Below are positions 54,660 to 64,000 of a stretch of DNA of 64,000 bases, one piece after another. The stretch is taken from the NCBI RefSeq assembly GCF_019320115.1, contig NC_089587.1, positions 103,819,861 through 103,883,860 on the forward strand, given 5' to 3'. The stretch's first letter is position 1; each line of letters begins with the position of its first letter. The position numbers were made by a program, and so were the translations under genes. This stretch comes from Miscanthus floridulus. Its lineage: Eukaryota; Streptophyta; Magnoliopsida; Poales; Poaceae. The notes under the pieces were generated by a model. That model had not been told where the DNA came from and did no database searches. It saw nothing but the letters and a program-made list of their open reading frames with translations.

Positions 54660-57116
54660 ATGGCTCATGTCAAGAATGTTGGAGGAGGTCTCGGTGATGA
54701 GGATCCTAGGCCCCCGCCTCGGCAGCCTACAGATACAAAAGGCAAGGTGATGAAGAAGCTAGCAACGAGGAAGCGAAAGTACCCTGATGCAGATACAGCG
54801 AGAGCAGCCACAGTTGTAGAGGCCACAGAGCATGTAGAGAGAGGAGGTGCTAGGAGTGGTGTTATTATTGCAGATCAGCTTTCTCCATCTTCGAGGGCTA
54901 CACTTGAGCAGGTTGAGCGCCGTCATGGTGGTCGAAGGACGGCGTGTGGCTATTGATGAGAGTCAGACTCAGGGGGAGTCATAGTAGCAGCCACAGTCAG
55001 TAGAGCAGACTTAGGAGGGAGAGCATGCTAAGGAGATAGAGCAGGCACCTTAGCCATAGCTTTGCTGCTCTGGTCGTACCCGTGCTCCAGTCACACCGAG
55101 GTCAGAGACACAGCGGAGGGGTTCTCATCCGCTACCTAGACCACAGGGTCCGCCTCTAGTGACTCATCTAGATTTGAGGGCCACCACGGCCAAGCAGGTG
55201 TAGCAGCTTAGATTTGTGGACTTTAAGCAGTGGTTCCCACCGAGGAGGGATGATAGAGCTTCAGAGGGCTTCTACACACCACTGCAAGAAGATTTTTATA
55301 ATGCATACCTTAACAGTGGGGCAGTAATCAGATCTCAGAGGGTGTGCAACATTGAGTCTATTGTAGCAGTAGCTGGAGAACATATTCGCCCTTACCTATC
55401 TTACCTGCCAGGGCTGATAGATTTACTTGGACGGACATGCTTATATGTTCCATCTTGGGTCCATGAGTTCTATGCTACACTTTGGATTGACCTGCATCAC
55501 AGATTCATTCACTTTGCTTTCAGAGGCAGAGATTACAGGCTGATGAGCTCTAGGGTTAGAGAGATACTCAAGCTTCAGGAGCAGCCCATCCGGCTTCATG
55601 AGGTTTCTATGGACAGACAGCGCCTCCAAGATGCCCTCACGGCAGTCTTGTGCCTCCTACAGATCTAGTCCGCCATTGCTTCACAGAGCTTTTTGGTGAG
55701 GGGTCGAGCAGGACACCCAGTGATCTCACTCCGACTACTAAAGTGCTTGATGCTATTATGAGGACATTACTTCTGAGGATGAGATATCATGAGGGCTTGA
55801 CTCGCATAGAGCTATGGCTACTGAACTCTATAATGCAGCAGATTGTGTTTGACATTTGTGATCTTCTTCTATCAGAGATGAAGGATACTAATGCAGAGGG
55901 GTTTAGGGATCACAGACAGCTATCATATGCTCACTGGATTACATTCCTGATCTACAGGGCAGTTACTGTGAGGCCACCTAAGATGCTGGCAGAGTATAGT
56001 GGTGCTACTACAGAGTTCCCTGCATACAACATGACTCAAATGATTCACCATAGTGCATTGAGGACACCTAGCCAGCCGCGCCATCGTCTAGAGGTGCCAG
56101 AGACTACAGCCCAACAGGATGAGACTATCAGGGGCATTATAGCTATAGAGGGGGAGTAGTTAGATGCTCAGCAGGAGGGGATGGTTGAGAGCGACCCCAG
56201 CGACAGCTCAGATGAGGACTACCGTGATATCCCTTAGATGCCTCCACGATGACATGACCATGAGGCCGGTAGCTCTAGTTTAGCTCCACCTGCACCACAG
56301 ACAGATCTCGCTCTACTTGCTATACTTGAGCGGATGAGGCAGGATCAGGCTCGCCAGGCTCAGGAGACCGCTGCTACTTTTGCACAGTTTCAGACTCGGC
56401 AGGATGAGTTCTAGCGATAGCAGTAGGTGATCTAGCAGCAGCAGCAGGCTATACAGCAGCAGCAGGCCATGCATTAGCAGCAGCTTCTCATGCAGTAGCA
56501 GCTACTTGGGTTTATGTAGCATGTTGTGATAGCTATTGGGGCTCCACCGCCACAGCCTTCACCCTAGCTTGGTCAGCCTGCCACCACTTCTATGACTCCA
56601 GCTTTATAGCCCAGTGGGCTTTAGAGTCAGGGATAGCCACCAGCACAGTTTCCTTCTCCTACAGAGCAAGTGTCCCAGTGGTTTGCTTCGCCAGTGTCAG
56701 CCCCACAGTTCACACCTCTTTAGACAGGCTTCACACCGGCTCAGACTTCCTCGCTGTTAGCGCCAGATACCATAGTTTCTAGGAGCCTTGGTGCTATCTT
56801 CAGCGAGTTGATAGGACAGCCTACTCCGCTATATCTTCATGTCCTAGGTCCTTCCACAGTTGCACCTATTACTGAGACTACAGAGATGCTCCCTTCTTTA
56901 GTTGCATCATCAGAGCCGCCTGCTACAGTCATACCTGCAGAGTCTTAGGCCACACCAGTCCCTGATCTGACCCAGACCGCTTTAGTGTCGCTTCCAGCTA
57001 CAGAGGGTCAGACAGCTCAAAGCTTAGGATCAGATGATGATGGCGCACAGTTCCAGCTCGCTCCTCGCACCTCAGCGCCTGACTTGTCCGCTGCAGCCCC
57101 GCCGACCGACCCTTAA
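54660..57116 (+). pseudogene. Third ORF of the copia element (extra 3' ORF), heavily interrupted
   Basis: ATG 54660 starts a basic N-terminus (KKLATRKRKYPDAD). The middle contains FKQWFPPRRDD, EDFYNAYLNSG, YLPGLIDLLGRTCLYVPSWV and FAFRGRDYRLMSSRVREILK (55216-55580), resembling the 'putative plant transposon protein' domain. 55650-56159 continues the same protein (FTELFGEGSSRTPSDLTPTT, LLLRMRYHEG). The C-terminus is glutamine/proline-rich to TAA 57114. Frames shift near 54940 and 55600. Many in-frame stops are TAG within glutamine-rich runs, consistent with CAG to TAG. SIRE/Maximus elements often carry an extra ORF here, sometimes called env-like; I see no clear membrane-protein signature. Confidence 0.7.
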
Positions 57117-57575
57117 GTTTTGGTGTTTGACGCCAAAGTGGGAGAGGGATCGAGTATGTTAGACTTAGGGGGAGCGACTTAGGGGGAGCTTAGTTTATCT
57201 ATTATATTTGGTTTTTATGTGTGATACACTATTATGCATTCGTGTGTTTACTTTTATGCATCAAACTATATTTATGTGATAGTGATATCTACGTGATCGT
57301 GATATTTGACATGTGTGCTCTCTACTTTGAATCTTTTATATGTCATATCACTTGTGTTATGCTCATTTGCTTTGCTTCTGCGTTTTACTCCGATGCAAAT
57401 GAGCTTTATTACTTGTACTCTTGCTTATTTCATATCTTTTGAGTACATCATGTTGGCTTGGGTCATATAAGTTTGCCTAACACTTTTGTTCTTATTATCA
57501 GAAGCTTATATGATCCAAGCATGTTAAAAACCTCATCTCTTTCACATACTCGAGGTGGTATTGTCATCAATCACC
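57117..57575 (+). other. Non-coding tail between ORF3 and the polypurine tract
   Basis: AT-rich 3' region with GCCAAAGTGGGAG and AGGGGGAG phrases near 57133-57175, typical of copia 3' ends. No reading frame of note. Confidence 0.6.
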
Positions 57576-57589
57576 AAAAAGGGGGGAGA
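57576..57589 (+). promoter_or_regulatory. Polypurine tract
   Basis: AAAAAGGGGGGAGA immediately precedes the 3' LTR start at 57591, the site of plus-strand priming in LTR retrotransposons. Confidence 0.85.
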
Positions 57590-57590
57590 T

Positions 57591-59038
57591 TGAAAGCATC
57601 TAGACCCCTAGTTGGGTTTCGGTGATGAATGATAATACGTGATTACTATGACTAACGTGTGTTTTGCAGAGGCAATTAAGTTAGGTTACAGTAATGGAGA
57701 TCGATTGCGCTATCATGGTGGTCATGCCCCTACGATGGAAATCATTTTGGTTTTCAAAGGATGGACGACAAGGTTAAGGATGGACTAGTTCTAAGTGTCG
57801 TTTGGTGTTGAGGAGACACTTAGAGTAGTTTAAGACTTTGATTTTCCTTTGGCCGTACTATTAAGGGGGGTATGGACGGGTAGCTTGACCTAGGTGAGTC
57901 TAGTGGGTTAGGTGTGGTGCACACTTGCTAAATCTAGCACTAGGTAGCTCCTAAAAAGCCCTTAGATCTATTGGAGCAAACTTCATTCACGTATGATCGA
58001 GAGTTGGAAGTGAATGGAGGGTCAAATGCCAACCGAACACTGGTTCTGGAGTGACCGGACGCTGGCATAGAGTCCGATCAGTTCATTTGATCAAGGTGAA
58101 ATCGTCTGGTGCGACCGGACGCTAAGAGGTGAAGTGACCGGACGCTGGGTCCCAGCGTCCAGGAGACTCCAGTAAGGTTCCAGAGAGGAAAAATCATGAC
58201 CGGACGCTGTCCAGCGTCCGGTCACAACTTAAACACTGGAGATCGGGGAGAACTGACCGGAGCGTTCGGTCAACATGACCGGAGCGTCCGGTCACCCCAC
58301 AGAGGCACATAACGGTTCGTTTTTCAACCATGGTTATAAATACTTCCTCCATCCGTGTGTGGGGGTACTTTTGCTCATTCCAACAGCTGAGAAACACCTT
58401 TGAGAGTGCCAAGAAGAGCAAGGTCCTAGTGAGGTGATTGAGATTTGAGAATCCCAAAGAGAGCCCTCATTAGTGAAAGCAAGAGTAGCAAAGTGTGCAT
58501 CCACCCTTCTCGTTAGGCTTGTCGTAGTCAAGTGAGAGTTCGTGTTTGTTACTCTTGGTGATCGCCATCACCTAGACGGCTTGGTGGTGATTGGGAGCTT
58601 GGTGATCATCTGGCGGAGCTTGTGGATGACCCAACTCAAGTTGTGAGCAGTTGTGGGTGATTCACCGCGACGGAGTGTCAAAGAATCAACCCATAGAGAG
58701 CACTTGATCCTTGCGCGGATCAAGGGGGAGCTACACCCTTGCGTGGGTGCTCCAACGAGGACTAGTGGGGAGTGGCGACTCTCCGATACCTCGGCAAAAC
58801 ATCGCCGCGTTCCCCCTCCTCTCTTTACTTTGAGCATTTACTTTGAACAATTCAATTCTTGTCATTTACATTTATAGAATTGTCATGTTAGAGTAGGATT
58901 GGAACATAGGTTGCTAAATTTTTGTGCGGTAGATCAATAGAAACACTTTTTAGACATAAGGGGTTAATTGGGTTAACCGTAGTACTTAGTTATTGCAAAG
59001 AAATTTAGAATTAGTCCAATTCACCCCCCCCCCCCCCC
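57591..59038 (+). repeat. 3' LTR of the copia element, right end altered
   Basis: It parallels the 5' LTR from TGAAAGCATCTAG to TTAGTCCAATTCACC. It then runs into 15 C residues (59024-59038), where the 5' LTR has CTCCTCTCTTGGGCATC. It has an extra 12-bp-stem hairpin at 58198-58223 that is absent from the 5' LTR. TATA at 58335. Confidence 0.88.
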
Positions 59039-60321
59039 TATTACCATCCTCCATAGAACGTATGAAAAGATTGGTTATACTTGATGTGTCATACAACAAT
59101 TTGGAAGGTCCTGTTCCAAAGGGATTCCAGAATGCTTCGGTAAGTTGGTTCATCCACAATATGGGTCTGTGTGGTGACTATATTGGTTTGCCACCATGTT
59201 ATTCACCCCCAACACACAATAGCAGGAAGAAACACCAAAAAATTGTAATAGCAATTGGGATTCTTCTACTTGCTAGTGTGCTATCAGGAATCACAATTTT
59301 CTACATTCGACGGAAGAGAAAACCTGAAGACACATCTACCACGATTGGCAGAGATGTATTCTCTATCTGGAACTTTGATGGAAGAATAGTATTTGATGAT
59401 ATTATTAATGCCACTGAAAACTTTGATGAGAAATATTGTGTTGGAGCAGGAGGTTGTGGTAGTGTCTACAGAGCACAGATACAGACTGGTAGAGTGTTTG
59501 CTGTAAAGATGCTACACTCATCTGGGGAAATGGTGGATGATGCAACATTTTGTCATGAAATTGAAATATTGATGAAGATACGGCACCGCAACATCGTCAA
59601 ACTGTATGGTTTTTGTTCACACAGACGGTTCAAATTTTTCGTTTATGATTATATTGAGAGAGGAAGTCTGGCCACCGTCCTCCGTGATGACGAGCTAGCA
59701 AATCAGTTCCACTGGAAAAGGAGAGTATCCCTCATTACTGATGTGGCTCGGGCTATATATTACTTACATCATGAGTGTGATCCACCCATAGTTCATCGGG
59801 ACATTACGAGTGGTAACATCCTGTTGGATGCCGAGTACAAGGCCTTTGTATCAGATTTTGGCACTGCTAGAATTATAAAACCTGATTCATCAAACTGGAC
59901 CGAGCTAGCTGGAACATATGGCTACATGGCACCAGGTATGTGCATCTGCGATTACTTATTAAATAGTTTCAGAAAGAGTAATCTACATTTCTAGTAGTCC
60001 TGCAACATTAACTTTCATTCTTTTGCAGAACTTTCCTACAGATATGTGGCCACAGAAAAATGTGATGTGTATAGTTTTGGTGTGGTAACAATGTAGGTGG
60101 TGATGGGCAAGCACCCAGGTGAACTTTTAGGCCAGCTACCCTTTCTTGAAGAACATGTCTTGCTTGAGGAAATCATTGACCAACGCCCAGTGCCACCAGC
60201 AAGCGATGAAGAAGGGTACATTGTTCGGCTTATTTCTGTTGCCAAATGGTGTATTCAAGCTTCCCCAAATGACAGGCCAACAATGCAGCAGGTGTATCAA
60301 ACCCTTACGACCTCCTGTTAG
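59039..60321 (+). pseudogene. LRR receptor-like kinase pseudogene, transmembrane and kinase part
   Basis: Reading resumes with the last LRR (LPSSIERMKRLVILDVSYNN), a cap (LCGDYIGLPPC) and a transmembrane helix (IVIAIGILLLASVLSGITIF). The Ser/Thr kinase follows: glycine loop GAGGCGSVYRA, lysine in FAVKML, HRDITSGNILLD, SDFGTARI. Exon 1 ends at 59935 (CCAG|GTATG). The acceptor TTTTGCAG leads to 60029 and restores the APE-like motif (AP-ELSYRYVATEKCDVYSFG). A TAG at 60094 replaces the expected codon after VVTM. The rest reads to a TAG at 60319. Catalytic residues are retained, so damage is the stop and the upstream retrotransposon. A few LRRs between 46160 and 59039 appear to be missing. Confidence 0.9.
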
Positions 60322-60618
60322 CATCCATCGCATAAACGCATTGTTACTCTGGTTTTGGTATGAGTTTGCCCATTTCCCAACTATGCTGTTAGTGGGAGTG
60401 AGCTGAGATTTGTACTAAAAAAGCACCTTCCAACAAGGGTGACATTAGTTCATTTTATATAAGCAAATGATTTACAGAATTACATGTCAGTAAAGTGGAC
60501 TTGTATTCCTTTTAATATAATGGAATAGTACAGTCCCGACCTGCAAGTGTGCTTCTCGTTGGAGTTTGGACCTTTGAATGTTGTCTACATTGTGCCAATT
60601 GAACTTTCGGCTGCTTTA
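60322..60618. other. 3' flank of the kinase pseudogene
   Basis: Presumed 3' untranslated sequence and spacer. No further gene is seen. Confidence 0.45.
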
Positions 60619-60960
60619 GGGGGTGTTTGGTTCCTACAGGAAAATTTTAGTTCCTGTCCTATAGGATGTTTGGACACATGCATGAAGTATTAAATATAGA
60701 CGAAAAAAATAACTAATTGCACAGATTGTGGCTAATTTGCGAGACGAATTTTTTAAGCCTAATTAGTCTATGATTTGACAATGTGGTGCTACAGTAAATA
60801 TGTGCTAATGGCGGATTAATTAGGCTTAATAAATTCGTCTCGTAAATTAGTCTCCATCTATGTAATTAGTTTTATAATTAACTCATATTTAGTTCTCCCA
60901 AATAGCATCCGAACGTCCGATGTGACATGGACTAAAATTTAGTCCATGGAACCAAACACC
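60619..60960 (+). mobile_element. MITE with GGGTGTTTGGTTCC ends, copy 1
   Basis: It starts GGGGGTGTTTGGTTCC after TTA and ends GGAACCAAACACC. It carries TAACTAATTGCACAGATTGT and ATTCGTCTCGTAAATTAG. The end sequence fits a Tourist/PIF-Harbinger-like MITE. The 3-bp duplication is not clear on the right side. Confidence 0.75.
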
Positions 60961-61035
60961 AGACACCGGTACAGATAGTTACAGAGAGAAGCAAAATCCA
61001 TAGAGGAGACATCATTACTTGTGGCCTTTGGTTAA

Positions 61036-61381
61036 AGGGGTGTTTGGTTCCATGGACTAAATTTTAGTTCATGTCACATCAGACGTTCGGATGCTATTTA
61101 GGAGAACTAAATATGAGTTAATTATAAAACTAATTACATAGATGGAGACTAATTTACGAGACGAATTTATTAAGCCTAATTAATCCGTCATTAGCATATA
61201 TTTACTGTAGCACCACATTGTCAAATCATGGGCTAATTAGGCTTAAAAAATTCGTCTCGTAAATTAGCCACAATCTGTGCAATTAGTTATTTTTTTCGTG
61301 TATATTTAATACTTCATGCATGTGTCCAAACATTCGATGGAATAGGGACTAAAATTTTTCTGTAGGAACCAAACACCCCCT
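61036..61381 (-). mobile_element. MITE with GGGTGTTTGGTTCC ends, copy 2, inverted
   Basis: The reverse complement of this segment matches copy 1 at roughly 95% by eye over its full length, 75 bp apart. The two copies are therefore arms of a long perfect-like hairpin. Confidence 0.8.
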
Positions 61382-61847
61382 CATATATACGTATAAAGCA
61401 AACACTTTTTACTCTGGAGGAAGTGCAAGTACCAGCTTATACTTTTCTACTACGCTGCCAGATGGCAGCAGCGGCAGTGTGGCCCAAGCCTAACCAAACA
61501 TTGGTGCACGCTGGGCTATTTACCAATGTCTTTACGACCTTAACTAAGCGATCCTAATCAGTAGTCTATGTTTCTATGATTTTTGTGTTTACGATCTTAC
61601 CTAAAACCCTCTTATTCAATTTAGAATCTATAATTTTTTTATTGACGACCTTGTCATCCAGACGCGCTGTACCAGACCCCGCACTCGCCCAGGCACCGGG
61701 TACAGTCTCTGCCGTGTCCTTCGCGCAGGCACAAGCTCGTACGCCCCAAATCGGCCACAGGTTTGCTCAACTGCTAGGTGCCTGGGTGCAGTGGCAGGTC
61801 CAGAAATCAGGTATGGGGGGCTAAATAATTGAAGGGTATATATCTTA
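61382..61847. other. No gene recognised
   Basis: Short mixed-composition intergenic DNA; an 82-codon frame (61576-61824) shows no family signature. Confidence 0.4.
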
Positions 61848-64000
61848 TGTGGCAGAACCTCCTAAATTATATGATCCACATGCACTTGTCACTGTTCAAC
61901 GACCTCTGACGATTATGCATATGTTTCTGGTAACTTAAGAAGACTATCGGGTGTCCTCGGGAAACCCCGAATCATCCACGATTTCTGAGCAGGATCACAT
62001 TACAGAGTCATTACAGTATTACAACAGTTTATTCAAATAGATACACCAGAGTAAAAACAGCGGAAGTCTTACAATAACTTAGTTTATAAACCAGTGGTTT
62101 CAAACCTTACAAACTAAGTTCGATAATTAATACAAAACGTAGTAGTGGAGTGGCATTATAACATAATACAAAACACACAATAAAACTGCCCTGCCCAAGG
62201 ACCACACATTTACTTCTCATCGTCAGATCGAACAATAGTCATGCAGCACGATCCAAAACAGATCTGCTCATAAGGCTCACCTGCAACAAGGGTCAACGAA
62301 CCCTGAGTACAAAAGTACTCAACAAGACTTAACCGAAATAAGAACTGATAAACTCAGGAATACAGGCTCAGGGATTCAAGGTAGGGCTTTAGCGATAATC
62401 AAAGTTCTTTTGCGTAAAAGCTCTTTAACAAAATTCTTTATTTCGACATTTAAAACTTCATAAAATCACATACAAAGATGACACGATCCGTATTGAGATC
62501 ATGAAACTTCATATCCAACACCTTCTCAAATTTCAGTTATTAAACTACGATGATGAACAGAGAAGTGAGTCTCCATAACCGAGGAGCAACGACGATTCGA
62601 ACCGATTAAAGACCCAGCTGGGGATTCCAGACCACACGACATATGCAGGTCCCCGACCTACATATACCAACCTACCCTCGGATCCTCTAAACAAGAACGG
62701 GTCCGCGCCACCCGAGAATACAGTACTCCACCAATCCAGCCCATTGCCACGTGGGTACATGCTATTCCCGCCATCTCTCCACTCCCAATGCGCGAGTAGC
62801 CATTCTCGTAATAGAATCGCCAAGTTAAGGCTTACCGGAGTATGTGGTTAGTACTACAAAGTCTCACCGCACGCAGTTCAACAACGGACGGACCTTAACC
62901 GACATAGGTGGAAAGGACCCGCTCACAAGACCTCCATGTCTTGTGGCTCACACACACCGAGTCCACCCGGTCTAGATTTATTACTCCACATGCTCATATC
63001 ACATGATAACATAAGTAACCAAAGATCCATTTAAAATTCTCAGGTGACAGGTAATCACCCGACTAAGCATGACTAAGCATATCTAGACATTTACGAATAA
63101 AACAGGTAATCAAGGTAGATATGGAAAAACAAGGTTGGTGATGCACCAATTAGGTTTTTACTTAACTCCTAATCACTTAATGCAGTATAGAAAAGCAAAA
63201 GCGAAATTAATTTGTAAAACACAAGGTAGGGTTGTATGCATCTGGGCTTGCCTTCGTTGACAAAAAAGTTAGGATCCGGAGTCGTCCCACAATTATCAGA
63301 TCCGACCTCAACAGACGGATTAACCTCCTCCGTAACTTGATTAACTACCACGTGTTCACCTTCGTTCACTACACGTAGTAACAATGCCATATTTAACATG
63401 ATGCGGAATATGAAACATGATGCTTGATGATGGATGTAAAATTAACAATTCAAATACAACTTTTCCTTCGCGGTACAGTTGCAAGTCAAACGAACTAAAC
63501 CATTTCGTAACACCTAAGTCAATTGCCAAGTATCATTACCAACTAATGACCCAAGGACATCACTCAATTTAAAATTCAAACAAAACCTAAATCACTAAAG
63601 GTTACTATTTGCTTTTATGAATTAATTAATTAATTAAGAATTATGAAATAAATCAACTTGTTCCAATTGAGCTCAAAATTTTTTATATGTTCATTACATG
63701 ATAACTAAGTGGCAAAACAATTTTCATAATTTTTAGATAAATAAATAAGCCTAGAAAAATCATGAAAATTCATTTATTAATTAATTGAGCAATTTTTATC
63801 ATATTCAAAAAGTACTGAAAAACAATATTTCATATTTTTTTAAATAATATACATCACAGAGAGGTCACACAAAAATTTTCATAATTTTTGGAGCTCTAAA
63901 TAAATCTACACAAAAATAACAAATTACATCACTATTCATTCAAATCTGAAAAACAGAAAATTCATTTTGAACTACACAGTCCTTGACACTCGGGTCCCAC
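61848..64000 (-). mobile_element. Edge of a large LTR-type repeat, probably the end of a gypsy LTR, continues off-window
   Basis: A change in sequence character occurs at TGTGGCAGAACC (61848), a plausible LTR edge. The following 2.1 kb is continuous non-coding DNA. In the minus direction it contains transcribed-LTR-like phrases (TTGAGTACTTTTGTACTCAGG, then GTTGCAGGTGAG). Its length without coding capacity fits a long grass gypsy LTR. No primer site, second LTR or protein domain lies inside the window, so the assignment is tentative. Confidence 0.35.

Larger units (their letters stand above)
46162..59038 (+). mobile_element. Copia LTR retrotransposon (SIRE/Maximus-like) inserted in the receptor-kinase gene
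   Basis: Two similar LTRs (46162 to about 47606 and 57591-59038) begin TGAAA.CATCTAG. A primer-binding site resembling the initiator-Met type (TGGTATCGAAGC, 47609) and a polypurine tract (AAAAAGGGGGGAGA, 57576-57589) mark the internal region. Gene order is gag, then protease-integrase-RT-RNaseH (copia order), then a third ORF after pol. The large gag with two zinc knuckles and the extra 3' ORF point to the SIRE/Maximus lineage. All genes carry stops or frameshifts. It splits an LRR kinase gene in the same orientation. No 5-bp target duplication is found. Confidence 0.92.

Noticed and set aside
47660..57116. Fungal-style repeat-induced point mutation as the cause of the copia decay
   Set aside because: Plants lack that process. 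Deamination of methylated cytosines gives the same direction of change and fits the contexts seen.
62137..62150. GTAGTAGTGG as a possible CACTA right end
   Set aside because: No subterminal repeats precede it and it lies inside the LTR-like repeat at the window's right edge.
1..64000. tRNA, rRNA or other structured RNA genes
   Set aside because: No cloverleaf, rRNA segment or known small RNA was recognised on reading either strand. A covariance-model scan would be decisive.

Overview
The window is plant nuclear DNA, most likely from a panicoid or andropogonoid grass (an inference). It contains grass-type CACTA elements with CCTTTAGTCCCGG subterminal repeats, Stowaway MITEs with CTCCCTCCGT-type ends, a SIRE/Maximus-like copia retrotransposon, and a rice/sorghum-type LRR receptor kinase. 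I see no intact host gene. The only recognisable host gene is an LRR receptor-like kinase pseudogene, split in two by the copia element. Almost everything else is transposon, nested transposon or transposon-derived repeat.

Layout. 1-10974: right part of a large CACTA (En/Spm) element. It has a TNP2-like transposase, a 522-bp tandem array, an internal cluster of subterminal-type repeats just upstream of a TATA box, a second gene (TNP1-like domain, then an Ulp1-type cysteine protease), and the right terminus. 10975-14713: unassigned DNA with a LINE relic and a Stowaway MITE. 14714-16714: a complete 2.0-kb non-autonomous CACTA element with TTT target duplications and captured GC-rich sequence. 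16715-28135: intergenic DNA dense in MITEs, two further CACTA families and a GC-rich inverted-repeat element.

28136-43440: a terminal-inverted-repeat (TIR) element that has taken up a 14.4-kb LTR-retrotransposon composite (28203-42617). The composite reads LTR - internal - LTR - internal - truncated LTR, then a fragment of a gypsy-associated gag-like gene, then an inverted LTR and a third, inverted internal region. Each internal region carries two tandem arrays (60-bp and 44-bp units) and no pol gene.

44237-60321: the LRR-RLK pseudogene. Its ectodomain part (44237-46161) and its transmembrane and kinase part (59039-60321) are separated by a 12.9-kb copia element (46162-59038) with two 1.4-kb LTRs, gag, pol and an extra 3' ORF. 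All the copia genes are broken, largely by changes that look like G-to-A or C-to-T transitions. 60322-64000: an inverted pair of MITEs and the edge of a further large LTR-type repeat.

The most unusual points are: the tandem-plus-inverted, array-bearing retroelement composite; a GACCGGACGCT-type motif cluster that precedes a TATA box both in the copia LTR and again before its third ORF; a CACTA Ulp1-like domain that keeps all catalytic residues while its partner domains have decayed; and the palindromic 522-bp array inside the CACTA element.
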